Position numbers and translations under genes: made by a program | Assembly: GCF_014837105.1 (NCBI RefSeq) | Contig: NZ_JACSPO010000003.1 | Span: 196,674 to 260,673 of the forward strand | Origin: Oceanitalea stevensii | Lineage (GTDB): Bacteria; Actinomycetota; Actinomycetes; Actinomycetales; Actinomycetaceae | Length of the DNA: 64,000 nt | Direction: 5' to 3' | Shown: in pieces, positions 12,567 to 21,644 of the stretch | How positions within the stretch are numbered: the stretch's first letter is position 1 | Layout: each line of letters opens with the position of its first letter | Notes under the pieces: model-generated | The model's input: the letters and a program-made list of their open reading frames with translations, nothing else | The model's database searches: none | Told to the model about the DNA's origin: nothing

Positions 12567-14597
12567 GTGCACCAGCCCGCCCTGCTCGAGCAGACCGTCG
12601 CCGTGCGCACGGTCTCCGGCGCCGAGGCGGCGGGTGTCGAGCTGCCCGTCGCGCGGGTGGCGGTCGACATGTCGCTGCCGCACCTTGACCGTCCCTTCGA
12701 CTACCGCGTGACGCCGGAGCAGGACGCCGCCGCCCAGCCCGGCACCCGCGTCTCGGTGCGTTTCGCCGGCAAGGACCGCACCGGGTACGTCCTCGAGCGC
12801 GCCGCCACCACCGACCACCACGGCACGCTCATGCCGCTGCGGCGCGTGGTGTCCGCGCTGCCGGTCCTCACCCCGGAGATCGCCGCGCTGTGCCGGGCGG
12901 TGGCGGACCGCTACGCCGGCTCCCTCATGGACGTCGTCCGGCTCGCGGTGCCCCCGCGGCACGCCACCACCGAGAAGGCCGTGCTGGAGGGCACGGCTGC
13001 CGACCGCACCGGCACCACGGCCGCGCACCTGCCCGGGACGGCGTGGGACCACTACGTCGGGGGTGCCGCCTACGTGCGGCGGCTGGCGGCGGGGGAGTCG
13101 CCCCGCGCGGTGTGGTCGGCCCTGCCGGCGCACGGGCCGGGCGTGCCCGACCGGCTCGCCTCGATCGCCGAGGCCGCTGCCGCCACGCTCGCCTCCGGGC
13201 GCGGGGTCGTCGTCGTCGTGCCCTCGGCCCACGAGGCCGAGGTCGTCGAGGCGGCGCTCACCGCCGCCCTGCCGGGGGAGCCGGTCGTGTCGCTGCAGGC
13301 CGACCACGGCCCCTCGCGCCGGTACCGCGCCTTCGTCCGGCTGCTCACGGGACAGGCGCGCGTCGTCGTCGGCACACGGGCAGCGGCCTTCGCGCCCGTC
13401 CGGCGCGTGGGCCTGCTCGTGTGCTGGGACGACGGCGACGACCTCCTCGCCGAGCCTCGCGCGCCCTACCCGCACGCCCGCGAGGTGCTCACGCTGCGCG
13501 CCGCCCAGGAGGGCGCCGCGCTGCTGCTCGGCGGGTGGACGCGGAGCGTGGAGGCGGGGCTGCTCGTCGCCACCGGCTGGGCCGCCTCCGTCACCGCCTC
13601 GCGCGCCACGGTGCGCGAGCGCACCCCGCGGATCGAGGCGCCGGGGGAAATCGACCTCGCCCGCGAGGGGCCGGCGGCGGCCGCCCGGATCCCGCGCCCG
13701 GCGTGGGAGCTCGTGCGCAAGGCGCTGGAGAAGGGGCCGGTCCTCGTCCAGGTGCCGCGCTCCGGCTACCTGCCCGTCGTCGCCTGCCAGGGCTGCCGCG
13801 AGCCTGCACGCTGCCGTGAGTGCCACGGCCCGCTGCAGCTCGGCGGGCGCACGAGCGTGCCCTCGTGCCGCTGGTGCGGGCGCCCGGACCGCACCTGGGC
13901 CTGCCCCACCTGCGGGAGCTCCGCCATGCGCGCGAGCCGCGTCGGCTCGGCGCGCACCGCCGAGGAGCTCGGTCGCGCCTTCCCCAAGGTGCCGGTCGTG
14001 CTGTCCGGCGCGCGTGCCGACCACGGGGTCGTGCGGGAGGTGGACGAGAAGGCGCGCGTCGTCGTCGCCACGCCTGGTGCCGAGCCGGTCGCCCGGGGCG
14101 GCTACCAGGGCGCGCTGCTGCTCGACGCCGCCGCCGTGTCGGGCCGTCAGGACCTCGCCGCGCCGTCCGAGGCGCTGCGCCGCTGGCTGGCGGCGGCCGC
14201 CCTGGTGCGGCCGGCGTCGGAGGGGGGTCGGGTCATGCTCCTCGGCGATCCCGCGCCCATTCCCGGCCAGGCGCTCGTGCGGTGGGACCCGGCCGGCTTC
14301 GCCGAGCGCGAGCTCGCCGAGCGGCACGAGCTCCACCTCCCGCCCGCCAGCCGCATGGCCTCGGTCCGCGGTAGCGCCCGCGCCGTCGCGGGCCTGCTGC
14401 GCCACCTCGAGCGGCCCGACGGCGTCGAGGTGCTCGGACCCGTGCCGTTCTCGGAGGAGGAGGTCCAGGCGCTCGTGCGCAGCGACCTCGGCCAGGGCAG
14501 CCGGCTCACCAGGGCGCTGGCGCAGGCCGCCGCCGTGCGTAGCGCCCACAAGGAGCCGGACTCCGTCCGCATCCAGGTCGATCCCACCGAGCTGTGA
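12567..14597 (+). CDS. priA: PriA-like primosomal protein N' lacking helicase motifs
   Basis: PriA restarts stalled replication forks. The 676-residue protein keeps the N-terminal DNA-binding domain (DMSLPHLDRPFDYRV near residue 35). It also keeps an eight-cysteine zinc region at about residues 407-457 (CQGC, CREC, CRWCG, CPTCG). No Walker A GKT is present, and the DEAH position reads CWDDGDD, so it should lack ATPase and helicase activity. This is the known actinobacterial form. GTG 12567 is chosen for its ribosome-binding site GGAGGTGA (12554-12561). Confidence 0.9.
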   Translation: MHQPALLEQTVAVRTVSGAEAAGVELPVARVAVDMSLPHLDRPFDYRVTPEQDAAAQPGTRVSVRFAGKDRTGYVLERAATTDHHGTLMPLRRVVSALPVLTPEIAALCRAVADRYAGSLMDVVRLAVPPRHATTEKAVLEGTAADRTGTTAAHLPGTAWDHYVGGAAYVRRLAAGESPRAVWSALPAHGPGVPDRLASIAEAAAATLASGRGVVVVVPSAHEAEVVEAALTAALPGEPVVSLQADHGPSRRYRAFVRLLTGQARVVVGTRAAAFAPVRRVGLLVCWDDGDDLLAEPRAPYPHAREVLTLRAAQEGAALLLGGWTRSVEAGLLVATGWAASVTASRATVRERTPRIEAPGEIDLAREGPAAAARIPRPAWELVRKALEKGPVLVQVPRSGYLPVVACQGCREPARCRECHGPLQLGGRTSVPSCRWCGRPDRTWACPTCGSSAMRASRVGSARTAEELGRAFPKVPVVLSGARADHGVVREVDEKARVVVATPGAEPVARGGYQGALLLDAAAVSGRQDLAAPSEALRRWLAAAALVRPASEGGRVMLLGDPAPIPGQALVRWDPAGFAERELAERHELHLPPASRMASVRGSARAVAGLLRHLERPDGVEVLGPVPFSEEEVQALVRSDLGQGSRLTRALAQAAAVRSAHKEPDSVRIQVDPTEL

Positions 14598-14624
14598 CGG
14601 GCGGCCACGGGCCGCAGCTGTCAC
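14594..14624 (+). terminator. possible terminator hairpin after priA
   Basis: GTGAC (14594-14598) pairs with GTCAC (14620-14624), and GCGGCC (14601-14606) pairs with GGCCGC (14610-14615). The hairpin overlaps the priA stop and has no U-tract, so the call is tentative. Confidence 0.35.
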
Positions 14625-14636
14625 GGTGGGCCGGAC

Positions 14637-14642
14637 TACGCT
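14637..14642 (+). promoter_or_regulatory. -10 element of the VOC gene at 14650, leaderless type
   Basis: TACGCT ends 7 nt before the ATG at 14650. No Shine-Dalgarno sequence lies between them, so a leaderless transcript is likely. Confidence 0.5.
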
Positions 14643-14649
14643 GCCGGAC

Positions 14650-15060
14650 ATGACAGCACCGGTGCCGTACATCTTCCTTCCGGGCACCGCCCGGGAGGCG
14701 CTGACCTTCTACGCCGGGGTCTTCGGATGCTCGGCACGGCTGCACACGCTGGAGGACTTCGGGCGCACGGACGGCCCTCCCGGGGCGATCGCCCACGGGG
14801 TGCTCTCCGACGGGCCGGTCACCCTGTACGCCGCCGACGCCACGGGCGACCAGTCCGCGTTCCACAGCGAGGGACTGATGTTCTCGCTGCTCGGAGCGGC
14901 CCCTCCGGCCACCCTGCACGAGTGGTTCCGGAGGCTCGCCGAGGGCGGCCGGGTGGTCGACGACCTCCAGGAGCGTCCGTGGGGGGCCACCGACGGGCAG
15001 GTCGTCGACCGGTTCGGCGTGCACTGGCTCATCGGGTACGAGGAGGACGAGACGTCCTGA
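14650..15060 (+). CDS. VOC superfamily protein (PhnB/glyoxalase-like)
   Basis: This 136-residue protein has the PhnB/3-demethylubiquinone methyltransferase-like vicinal-oxygen-chelate layout: IFLPGTAREALTFYAGVFG at the N-terminus and GQVVDRFGVHWLIGY at the C-terminus. The usual metal-ligand pattern is only partly conserved, so a binding or resistance role is as likely as catalysis. It and the next two genes sit between priA and fmt, which are usually close together, so this trio looks like a lineage-specific insertion. The substrate cannot be predicted. Confidence 0.8.
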   Translation: MTAPVPYIFLPGTAREALTFYAGVFGCSARLHTLEDFGRTDGPPGAIAHGVLSDGPVTLYAADATGDQSAFHSEGLMFSLLGAAPPATLHEWFRRLAEGGRVVDDLQERPWGATDGQVVDRFGVHWLIGYEEDETS

Positions 15061-15320
15061 CCGTCCGTGGCGATCCTTGTGCCACCGCCGCGTCGACGCG
15101 GCGCTGCCTGCGCACTGCGCCGGCCGTGGCGCTTCTGGCCTCGGACTTCGTGGGTACCGACCACCCGGGTGTCGTCGCGGTGCCGGTCCCCGACGGGCCG
15201 GGCTCTGCTGCCGGGCCACCCCAGCCTTCGCGGACCTCCGGTCACCGCACTGAGTCCTCCGCACGGGCGCGGAGCTGCTCGACCTGAGACCCCGGGTCGG
15301 CCTGGCTGGATACGCTCCGG
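15061..15320. other. intergenic region, no gene recognised
   Basis: These 260 bp lie between the VOC gene and the 3' end of the minus-strand YeiH gene. I see no convincing coding frame, RNA or strong hairpin. Open frames here are antisense shadows. Confidence 0.5.
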
Positions 15321-16382
15321 TCAGAGGGCGCCGGTCAGCGCCATGAGACCGAGCGCGCTCAGGGTGACCAGCAGCCAGAGGATCCCACCGAAGGCGAGCG
15401 GCTTCAGCCCAGCGGCGCGGAGCGCCGGCACGTCGGTCGACAGACCGATCGCCGTCAGCGCCACGGTGATGAGGAAGGTCGCTGCCGTCGCGAGCGGGTC
15501 GTGCCACGTCTCGGGCACCAGCCCGATGCTGTTGAGCGTCGCCAGCAGCAGGAAGCCGACGAGGAACCACGGCACGAGCCGCCACACCGCCGGCCGGGGT
15601 CCGGCGTCGTCCCCCGCGGCCCGCCGGTCGCGGCGCGCGACGAGGAGTGCGAGTCCGATGACGATGGGGATGATGAGCAGCGTCCGCACGAGCTTGACGA
15701 CCACGGCGTGGTCAGCGGCCACGGAGCCGAAGGTCGTCGCCGCGGCGACGACGGACGAGGTGTCGTTGACCGCCGTGCCCGCGAAGAGCCCGAAGGCCTC
15801 CTCGCTCATCCCGAGCAGCTGCCCGAGTGGCGGGAAGAGGAGGACGGCGGCGATGTTGAAGGCGAACACGGTCGACAGGGCGTAGGCGACGTTGCTGCCG
15901 GAGGCCCGGACCACCGGGGTGACGGCCGCGATGGCCGAGGCGCCGCAGATCGCCGTGCCGGTCCCGATGAGGACGCGGAGCTCGCCGTCGATGCCGAGCA
16001 GCCGGCCCAGGGTGGCGGCCGCGACGAGGCAGACGACCACCGTGCCGAGCATGACCGGCAGCGAGTCGACGCCCACCTGCGCGACCTGCGCCAGCGACAG
16101 CCGCGCCCCGAGGAGGACGACGGCGACCTGCAGGACGAGCTTGCTCGCCAGCTTGAGCCCGGGGGAGAGGGCCGCGACGGACGAGGCGTCCGTCCGCCGT
16201 CGGACGAGGACGCCGGCGAGTACCCCGAGGACGACGCCGCTCACCGGGCTGCCGATGACGGGCACCGTGGTGCCGATCGCCGTCGCCACCATCGCCAGCA
16301 CCACCGCCAGCGCGAGGCCCGGCACCTTGGCGCGCCACGTGGCGGCGGCGGGGACGGCGGGCGCGCTGCGGTCGGTCGACAT
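15321..16382 (-). CDS. YeiH/UPF0324 family putative sulfate exporter
   Basis: This 353-residue integral membrane protein has about ten hydrophobic segments. Family signatures (PF03601) are AICGASAIAAVTPV, a conserved GAR motif and AGTAVNDTSSVVAAA. Family members are called putative sulfate exporters but few are characterised. The start is uncertain: ATG 16382 (MSTDRSAP) and ATG 16391 (MEAMSTD) are both possible, and a longer open frame would run into the divergent HAD gene. It shares an 88-bp divergent promoter region with that gene. Confidence 0.85.
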   Translation of the reverse strand: MSTDRSAPAVPAAATWRAKVPGLALAVVLAMVATAIGTTVPVIGSPVSGVVLGVLAGVLVRRRTDASSVAALSPGLKLASKLVLQVAVVLLGARLSLAQVAQVGVDSLPVMLGTVVVCLVAAATLGRLLGIDGELRVLIGTGTAICGASAIAAVTPVVRASGSNVAYALSTVFAFNIAAVLLFPPLGQLLGMSEEAFGLFAGTAVNDTSSVVAAATTFGSVAADHAVVVKLVRTLLIIPIVIGLALLVARRDRRAAGDDAGPRPAVWRLVPWFLVGFLLLATLNSIGLVPETWHDPLATAATFLITVALTAIGLSTDVPALRAAGLKPLAFGGILWLLVTLSALGLMALTGAL

Positions 16383-16433
16383 GGCCTCCATCCTCGCCCC
16401 GGGCGCCGCGCCGCGCCGAATGGCGCCGTCGTC

Positions 16434-16439
16434 TAGTGT
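16434..16439 (+). promoter_or_regulatory. putative -10 element of the HAD phosphatase gene
   Basis: TAGTGT would give a leader of about 25 nt containing the ribosome-binding site AGGAAGG (16455-16461) before the ATG at 16471. Confidence 0.45.
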
Positions 16440-16470
16440 CGAGGCGACTCCTACAGGAAGGCGATCCGCG

Positions 16471-17100
16471 ATGCAGTCCTCCGTCCCGCTCACCGGCCCC
16501 ATCACCACCGTCGTGTTCGACCTCGGCCAGGTGCTCGTGAGGTGGGACCCGTACGAGGCCTTCGCCGGGCGCTGGACCCGCGAGGAGTTCGACGCCTTCC
16601 ACGACGAGATCGACTTCCCCGGCTTCAACCACGAGCAGGACGCCGGACGCAGCTTCGCCGACGCCCGCGCCGCCCTCGAGCGCAGCCACCCCCACCGCGC
16701 CGACGACTTCGACCACTACGTGACGAACTTCGCCCGCTCCCTCGGAGGCCCGGTCCCCGGCACCACCGAGATCGTCGAGGAGCTCATCGCCGCCGACATC
16801 CGGGTGCTCGGCCTGACGAACTGGTCGGCCGAGAACTTCCACGAGGCCGCCCGCTCCGCCCCGGTCATCAACCGGCTCGAGGGCGTCCTCGTCTCCGGCG
16901 AGGTGGGCGTGGCCAAGCCGGACCCGGCGATCTACGACCTTCTCATCCAGCGCTTCAAGCTCGACCCGCCGCTCACGGTCTTCACCGACGACTCCCTGCG
17001 CAACGTCGACGCCGCCTCCGGCGCCGGCCTCGTGGCGCGCCACTTCACCGGGGCCGAGCAGCTGCGCGCCGACCTCCGCGAGCTCGGCCTGCCGGTCTGA
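16471..17100 (+). CDS. HAD-family hydrolase (haloacid dehalogenase/epoxide hydrolase-like)
   Basis: This 209-residue HAD-superfamily enzyme carries motif [13 protein letters not shown] with the first catalytic Asp followed by LG. It also has motif II LGLTNWS, a motif III Lys in GVAKPDP, and motif [11 protein letters not shown] with paired Asp. The DLGxVL form of motif I resembles the YihX-type sugar phosphatases. The physiological substrate is unknown. ATG 16471 follows AGGAAGG with 9-nt spacing. It lies immediately upstream of fmt but is separated by fmt's own promoter. Confidence 0.88.
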   Translation: MQSSVPLTGPITTVVFDLGQVLVRWDPYEAFAGRWTREEFDAFHDEIDFPGFNHEQDAGRSFADARAALERSHPHRADDFDHYVTNFARSLGGPVPGTTEIVEELIAADIRVLGLTNWSAENFHEAARSAPVINRLEGVLVSGEVGVAKPDPAIYDLLIQRFKLDPPLTVFTDDSLRNVDAASGAGLVARHFTGAEQLRADLRELGLPV

Positions 17101-17117
17101 CGCTCCCGCCGGGCGCC

Positions 17118-17123
17118 TAGACT
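17118..17123 (+). promoter_or_regulatory. -10 element of fmt, near-leaderless
   Basis: TAGACT ends 8 nt before the fmt ATG and there is no Shine-Dalgarno sequence, so the mRNA would begin at or within a base or two of the start codon. Confidence 0.5.
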
Positions 17124-17131
17124 GCTGGACC

Positions 17132-18073
17132 ATGCGCCTCCTCTTCGCCGGCACCCCCGAGGTCGCCCTCCCGTCCCTGCGTGCCCTCGCGGACTCCGCG
17201 CACGAGGTGGTCGCCGTCCTCACCCGGCCCGACGCCCGCCGTGGGCGCGGCCGCACCCTCCACCCGAGCCCGGTGGCGGCGTGGGCCCGCGAGCACGACA
17301 TCCCCGTCCTCACGCCGCGCACCCTGCGCGACCCCGAGGTCCAGGAGGAGATCGCCGCCCTCGGCGTCGACGCCGCGCCCGTCGTCGCCTACGGCGCCCT
17401 CATCCCGCCGGCCCTGCTCGACGTCCCGCGCCACGGGTGGGTCAACCTCCACTTCTCGCTGCTGCCCGCGTGGCGCGGCGCCGCACCGGTCCAGCACGCC
17501 GTCATCGCCGGCGACGACGTCACCGGCGCCACGACCTTCCGCATCGAGGAGGGCCTGGACACCGGCCCGGTGCTCGGCACCCTCACCGAGACGGTGCGCC
17601 CGGGCGACACCTCCGGTGACCTTCTCGCCCGCCTCGCCGAGTCCGGCGCCCCGCTCCTCCTCGCCACCCTCGACGCGCTCGAGTCCGGCAGCGCCGTCCC
17701 CGTCCCCCAGCCGGCCGACGGCGTGAGCCACGCTCCGCGCCTGGAGGTTACCGACGCGCGGGTCGACTGGGCCGCGCCGGCCGTCGCGGTGGACCGTCTC
17801 GTCCGCGGCACCACCCCCGCGCCCGGACCGTGGACGACGGCGCCCGACGGCTCCCGGCTCAAGCTCGGTCCCGTCACGGTGCGTGCCGACGTCACCGACC
17901 TGGCCCCCGGCGCGGTGCGCGCGGGGAAGACGGAGGTGCTCGTCGGCACCGGGAACGGCGCCGTCGAGCTCGGGCACGTCGCCCCGGCTGGTCGCTCGTG
18001 GATGGCCGCGGCCGACTGGGCGCGCGGCGCCCGGTTGCCCGAGGACGCGCGTCTCGGCGGGGAGGCAGCATGA
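17132..18073 (+). CDS. fmt: methionyl-tRNA formyltransferase
   Basis: Fmt formylates initiator Met-tRNA using 10-formyl-tetrahydrofolate. The 313-residue protein has the N-terminal [16 protein letters not shown], the folate-site segment [18 protein letters not shown] with catalytic His, and [16 protein letters not shown], followed by the C-terminal tRNA-binding OB-like domain. Its end overlaps the rsmB ATG by 4 bp (ATGA); fmt-rsmB linkage is widespread. Confidence 0.96.
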   Translation: MRLLFAGTPEVALPSLRALADSAHEVVAVLTRPDARRGRGRTLHPSPVAAWAREHDIPVLTPRTLRDPEVQEEIAALGVDAAPVVAYGALIPPALLDVPRHGWVNLHFSLLPAWRGAAPVQHAVIAGDDVTGATTFRIEEGLDTGPVLGTLTETVRPGDTSGDLLARLAESGAPLLLATLDALESGSAVPVPQPADGVSHAPRLEVTDARVDWAAPAVAVDRLVRGTTPAPGPWTTAPDGSRLKLGPVTVRADVTDLAPGAVRAGKTEVLVGTGNGAVELGHVAPAGRSWMAAADWARGARLPEDARLGGEAA

Positions 18074-19551
18074 GCGAGCAGCACCCGGGCTCCCGTCCCC
18101 GCCGCGGCGGGGGGCGCCCCACCGGCCCGCGCCGTCGGGAGGCGGCTGACGAGGCCCGCACCGCGGCCGCCGACACCCTCGAGGCGGTCGCGACGAGCGA
18201 CGCCTACGCCAACCTCGCGCTGCCCAAGATGCTGCGTGAGCGCGGCCTGACCGGCCGCGACGCCGCCTTCGCCACCGAGCTCGTCTACGGCACGCTCCGC
18301 CTGCGCGGCCGCTACGACGCGATCCTCGCGCGCTGCACCAACGGCCGCCCCCTCGACCAGCTCGACCCGCCCGTCCTCGACCTCCTGCGCATGGGCGCCC
18401 ACCAGATCCTCGGCATGCGCGTGCCCTCGCACGCCGCCGTGTCGCAGACGGTCAACCTCGTGCGGGCCCGCGTCGGCACCGGCGCGAGCGGTTTCGCCAA
18501 CGCGGTGCTCCGCGCCGTCGGGCGCCAGGACCTCGACACCTGGCTCGCCCAGCTCCGCGAGGAGATCCCCGACGACGGCGCGTACCTCGTGGCCGTCGAG
18601 TCCCACCCCGCGTGGGTGGTGCGGGCCCTGCGCTCCTCGCTCCGCGCCGCCGACCGGCCCACCGAGGAGCTCGCCGAGCTGCTGCGGGCCGACAACGCCC
18701 CGCCCGCGGTGACGCTCGTGGCCCGTCCCGGACTCGTCTCCCCGGAGGAGCTCGCCGAGCAGGTGACGCGGACGCTGGGGGAGCGCGGCACGCCCGGTAG
18801 CTGGGCGCCCACCGCGCTTCGCCTCGCCGGGGGCGACCCCGCCTCCCTGCCTGCCGTGCGCGACGCTCTGGCCGGGGTCCAGGACGAGGGCAGCCAGCTC
18901 GTCGCTCTCGCCCTCGCCGCGGCCGAGACGCTCCCCGGGCCGGACGGTGAGCAGGAGAGCCGTTGGCTCGACCTGTGCGCCGGACCGGGTGGCAAGTCGG
19001 CCCTCCTCGGCGCCATCGCCGCTGAGCGCGAGGTCCACCTGCTCGCCAACGAGGTCGCCCCCCACCGCGCCCGTCTGGTCCGCCAGTCCACGGCCGCGCT
19101 GCGCGACAGCGTCGACGTCCGCACCGGCGACGGCCGGGAGATCGGCGAGGCCGAACCGGGCGTGTACGACCGGGTGCTCGTCGACGCGCCGTGCACGGGT
19201 CTGGGTGCGCTGCGGCGCCGTCCGGAGTCGCGCTGGCGCCGTCAGCCGAGCGACCTGCCCGGCCTCACGTCGCTCCAGCGCGAGCTGCTCGGCTCGGCGC
19301 TCGAGGCGGTGCGGCCCGGGGGAGTGGTCGCCTACGTCACGTGCTCCCCGCACCTGGCGGAGACGAGTGCCGTGGTCGAGGACGTCCTGCGCGGACGTGA
19401 GGACATCACGCGCCTCGACGCTCGCGCGGCACTGACCGCGGCGACAGGTACCGACGTGCCCGACCTCGGCGAGGGGCCGGATGTCCAGCTGTGGCCCCAC
19501 CTGCACGGCACGGACGCGATGTTCCTCTCGCTGCTGCGCAAGGACGCCTGA
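18070..19551 (+). CDS. rsmB: 16S rRNA (cytosine-967-C5)-methyltransferase RsmB
   Basis: RsmB makes m5C967 in 16S rRNA. The 493-residue protein has a basic Arg/Gly N-terminus, a NusB-like RNA-binding domain (about residues 35-170) and a Rossmann methyltransferase domain. SAM motif I is [14 protein letters not shown]. The two catalytic cysteines of m5C enzymes are in [16 protein letters not shown] (motif IV) and YVTCSPH (motif VI). The ATG overlaps the fmt stop. Confidence 0.95.
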   Translation: MSEQHPGSRPRRGGGRPTGPRRREAADEARTAAADTLEAVATSDAYANLALPKMLRERGLTGRDAAFATELVYGTLRLRGRYDAILARCTNGRPLDQLDPPVLDLLRMGAHQILGMRVPSHAAVSQTVNLVRARVGTGASGFANAVLRAVGRQDLDTWLAQLREEIPDDGAYLVAVESHPAWVVRALRSSLRAADRPTEELAELLRADNAPPAVTLVARPGLVSPEELAEQVTRTLGERGTPGSWAPTALRLAGGDPASLPAVRDALAGVQDEGSQLVALALAAAETLPGPDGEQESRWLDLCAGPGGKSALLGAIAAEREVHLLANEVAPHRARLVRQSTAALRDSVDVRTGDGREIGEAEPGVYDRVLVDAPCTGLGALRRRPESRWRRQPSDLPGLTSLQRELLGSALEAVRPGGVVAYVTCSPHLAETSAVVEDVLRGREDITRLDARAALTAATGTDVPDLGEGPDVQLWPHLHGTDAMFLSLLRKDA

Positions 19552-19721
19552 CCGCCGGAAGTCTCCTCGGCGGCACCTGGGCCGGGCGGCGCTCGACCTC
19601 GCGCCTGCCGGGCACTGCGGCATGCCCGCGCCATCGGCACCTCTGCTCGGCCACGCCTCGGTTCGCGCGGCGCTTGGCCGCTCGTTCACCGGCCGGTGGG
19701 CAGGGCTGTCCCCTGGCGTTT

Positions 19722-21311
19722 CTAGGTCTGTTCGTGCTTGGCGGTGATGAGCTGGCCGTGGCGGGAGTAGAAGTACCAGCGCCCTGCGGCGCGGACGATG
19801 GTGATGCCGTAGGCGTGGACCCAGTCGTGGTGGTGCCAGCACAGCAGGATGCCGTGCTCCACGCAGGTGGCTCCGCCGTCGCGGTACCACTGCAGGGAGT
19901 GGTGGATCTCCCCGACCCCGGGTGGCTGGTCGCAGTCGGGGTACTGGCACGTCTTGTCCCGGGCGACGACCGCGCGGACCATGTGGGCCGGGAAGATCCG
20001 CTGCTCACGCCCCACGTCCAGCACCGTGGAGTCCGGTCCGAACACCACCCGCGACAGCGAGGACTCGCACACGAGCCTTGCCAGCATCGCCGGCGGGACC
20101 GGGGTTCCGTCCTCCAGGGTCGCCGGCTCGATGCCGGTCATGGCCCTGGGGTCGATGGCGGTGGCGATGACGTGGGTGTCACCGGGCTGCCACGCGTCCA
20201 TCCACGCCCGTGCCTCCGGTGACAGCTGGAAGGGGTCGCCGCCGGACTGGCCGGGATCGCGGGGCCCGCCGGGCACGGACGGCTGGAAGGTGTCACCGCC
20301 GGGCTGACCGGGATCGCGCGGCCCACCCGGTGCGGTGCACAGGGCCTCTTCCCAGAACCCCAGCTCACCGCCCGGCTCGTGCTCCCGCCCACTGGCTGTC
20401 ACGGGCGGGCGGGGTGAGCCGGTCGCGGCGGCCAGCGCCCGCAGGGTCTCGATGTCCGCGGTGACAGTCACGTGAGGCCGGATACGGGCACCCTTGCCCT
20501 GCTCACCGGCATCCAGTGACTGCCGCGCCAACGACGTCAACGCCGCCGCCCGCCGCTGGGCCGGGGCGCGCTCATCGCCCTTCGCCTTGCGGCCCATATG
20601 GGCCCGTAGCGCCGTGTCCACGCTCTGGCCGGAGAGCTCATCGAGCCACCCGTTGAGGTGATACCCGTCCATGGTCCGCGACAGGGTCAGCTGCTCCTTG
20701 GCGCCGTCCTCCCGCCACGCCCGGTCGGCGGCCTCGGGGTCCGAGGCGATCGCCCAGGTCCCCACGAGCTTGGCGAAGGACCCCGCGTCCATCCGCTCGG
20801 CCTGCTCGACCAGGAACCCCTCACCGAGCTCACTGTCGGACAGCTGCGCACGCAGCCGGTTCGTCGTCAGCGCCCCACGCACCAGCACACCCACGTGCTC
20901 CTCGCTGATCCGCCCCTCCGACAGCGCCACGCGCGCCTTGGGCAGCAGGTCACGCAGCGCACGAGCCTGGCGCACCTGCCGCGAGGCGGCGGCCGGCGTC
21001 GCATCGGTCTGCGTGCGCAGCCACGCGGCGAAGGTCCGTTGCCCGTCCAGCGCCCACAACCCGTTCGCCTCGATCGTCGCCAGCTGCGCTGAACGGACCC
21101 CGCCCAGCCGCCGCTCGATCTGCTCCACCAGCGCCAGCGCTTCCTGCAGGCGGTGACCGTCGACCTCGTGCCAGCGGGTTCCCTCGAGCCCCGATACCGA
21201 CTCCAGGACTGAGGCCAGCGCGTCCACGGGGTCTGCAGCCAGCCCCGCGCCCGAGCCACGCCCGGGTGAGGAACCTGCTCCGTCGCCGATCTCCCCGACC
21301 ACTGTCCTCAC
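19722..21311 (-). CDS. DUF222 domain-containing HNH endonuclease
   Basis: This 529-residue protein has a DUF222 domain over most of its length and a C-terminal HNH nuclease motif: TCQYPDCDQPPG, GEIHHSLQWYRDGG, CWHHHDWVHAYG. These genes occur in many copies in actinobacteria (REP13E12 type in Mycobacterium) and behave like repeated, possibly mobile, elements; the function is unknown. An internal duplication of PGGPRDPGQ units lies near residues 335-365. It interrupts the rsmB-rpe block in antisense orientation. Part of its upstream region is duplicated (see repeats at 21299 and 21461). Confidence 0.88.
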   Translation of the reverse strand: MRTVVGEIGDGAGSSPGRGSGAGLAADPVDALASVLESVSGLEGTRWHEVDGHRLQEALALVEQIERRLGGVRSAQLATIEANGLWALDGQRTFAAWLRTQTDATPAAASRQVRQARALRDLLPKARVALSEGRISEEHVGVLVRGALTTNRLRAQLSDSELGEGFLVEQAERMDAGSFAKLVGTWAIASDPEAADRAWREDGAKEQLTLSRTMDGYHLNGWLDELSGQSVDTALRAHMGRKAKGDERAPAQRRAAALTSLARQSLDAGEQGKGARIRPHVTVTADIETLRALAAATGSPRPPVTASGREHEPGGELGFWEEALCTAPGGPRDPGQPGGDTFQPSVPGGPRDPGQSGGDPFQLSPEARAWMDAWQPGDTHVIATAIDPRAMTGIEPATLEDGTPVPPAMLARLVCESSLSRVVFGPDSTVLDVGREQRIFPAHMVRAVVARDKTCQYPDCDQPPGVGEIHHSLQWYRDGGATCVEHGILLCWHHHDWVHAYGITIVRAAGRWYFYSRHGQLITAKHEQT

Positions 21312-21370
21312 CCCCTACGAGGCCTTGACGTGCTGCTGGTCACATCGTCCCAGCGACCACTGACATTCGG
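21299..21370. repeat. copy 1 of a roughly 70-bp direct repeat upstream of the HNH gene
   Basis: This copy covers the HNH gene start and promoter side. The core GGTCACATCGTCCCAGCGAC is identical in copy 2 (offset about 160 bp), and similarity runs from CCACTGT to GACAT-CGG, including the reverse complement of the start GTGAG-ACAGTGG. Confidence 0.8.
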
Positions 21371-21460
21371 CGCTGACGACGAAAGGGCGAGTGCCATCGC
21401 GCCAGCGGCGCCGCCAGGCCGCGTTCGAGTGAGGGCGGGGGACCGGTGCCTTCTCCGCAG

Positions 21461-21530
21461 CCACTGTGCTCACCCCTCCCACCCTTGATGTGCGCCTGGT
21501 CACATCGTCCCAGCGACCACCGACATCCGA
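21461..21530. repeat. copy 2 of the roughly 70-bp direct repeat, possible remnant of a second HNH gene start
   Basis: This is similar to 21299-21370, including a GTGAGCACAGTGG equivalent of the HNH gene start on the minus strand. On that strand it opens a short frame that runs to a stop near 21315, so it may be the 5' stub of a deleted paralogue or a duplicated promoter. The two copies fill most of the 333-bp gap before rpe. Confidence 0.65.
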
Positions 21531-21632
21531 CCCGAGCCGCCGCGAGCGCCCAGGCAAGCGGGTGGTGCATCACAGGCGAACCGCTCGGGCGTCGATCGAC
21601 GGGACGGGAGGACCCGGCTGCACCCGCATGGG

Positions 21633-21638
21633 TAGGCT
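21633..21638 (+). promoter_or_regulatory. -10 element of rpe, leaderless type
   Basis: TAGGCT ends 6 nt before the rpe GTG with no Shine-Dalgarno sequence between them. Confidence 0.5.
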
Positions 21639-21644
21639 CGGACC

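Noticed and set aside
10095..14687. 1530-residue antisense open frame
   Set aside because: It runs antisense across coaBC, metK and priA, and is a by-product of very high GC. No domain is recognisable.
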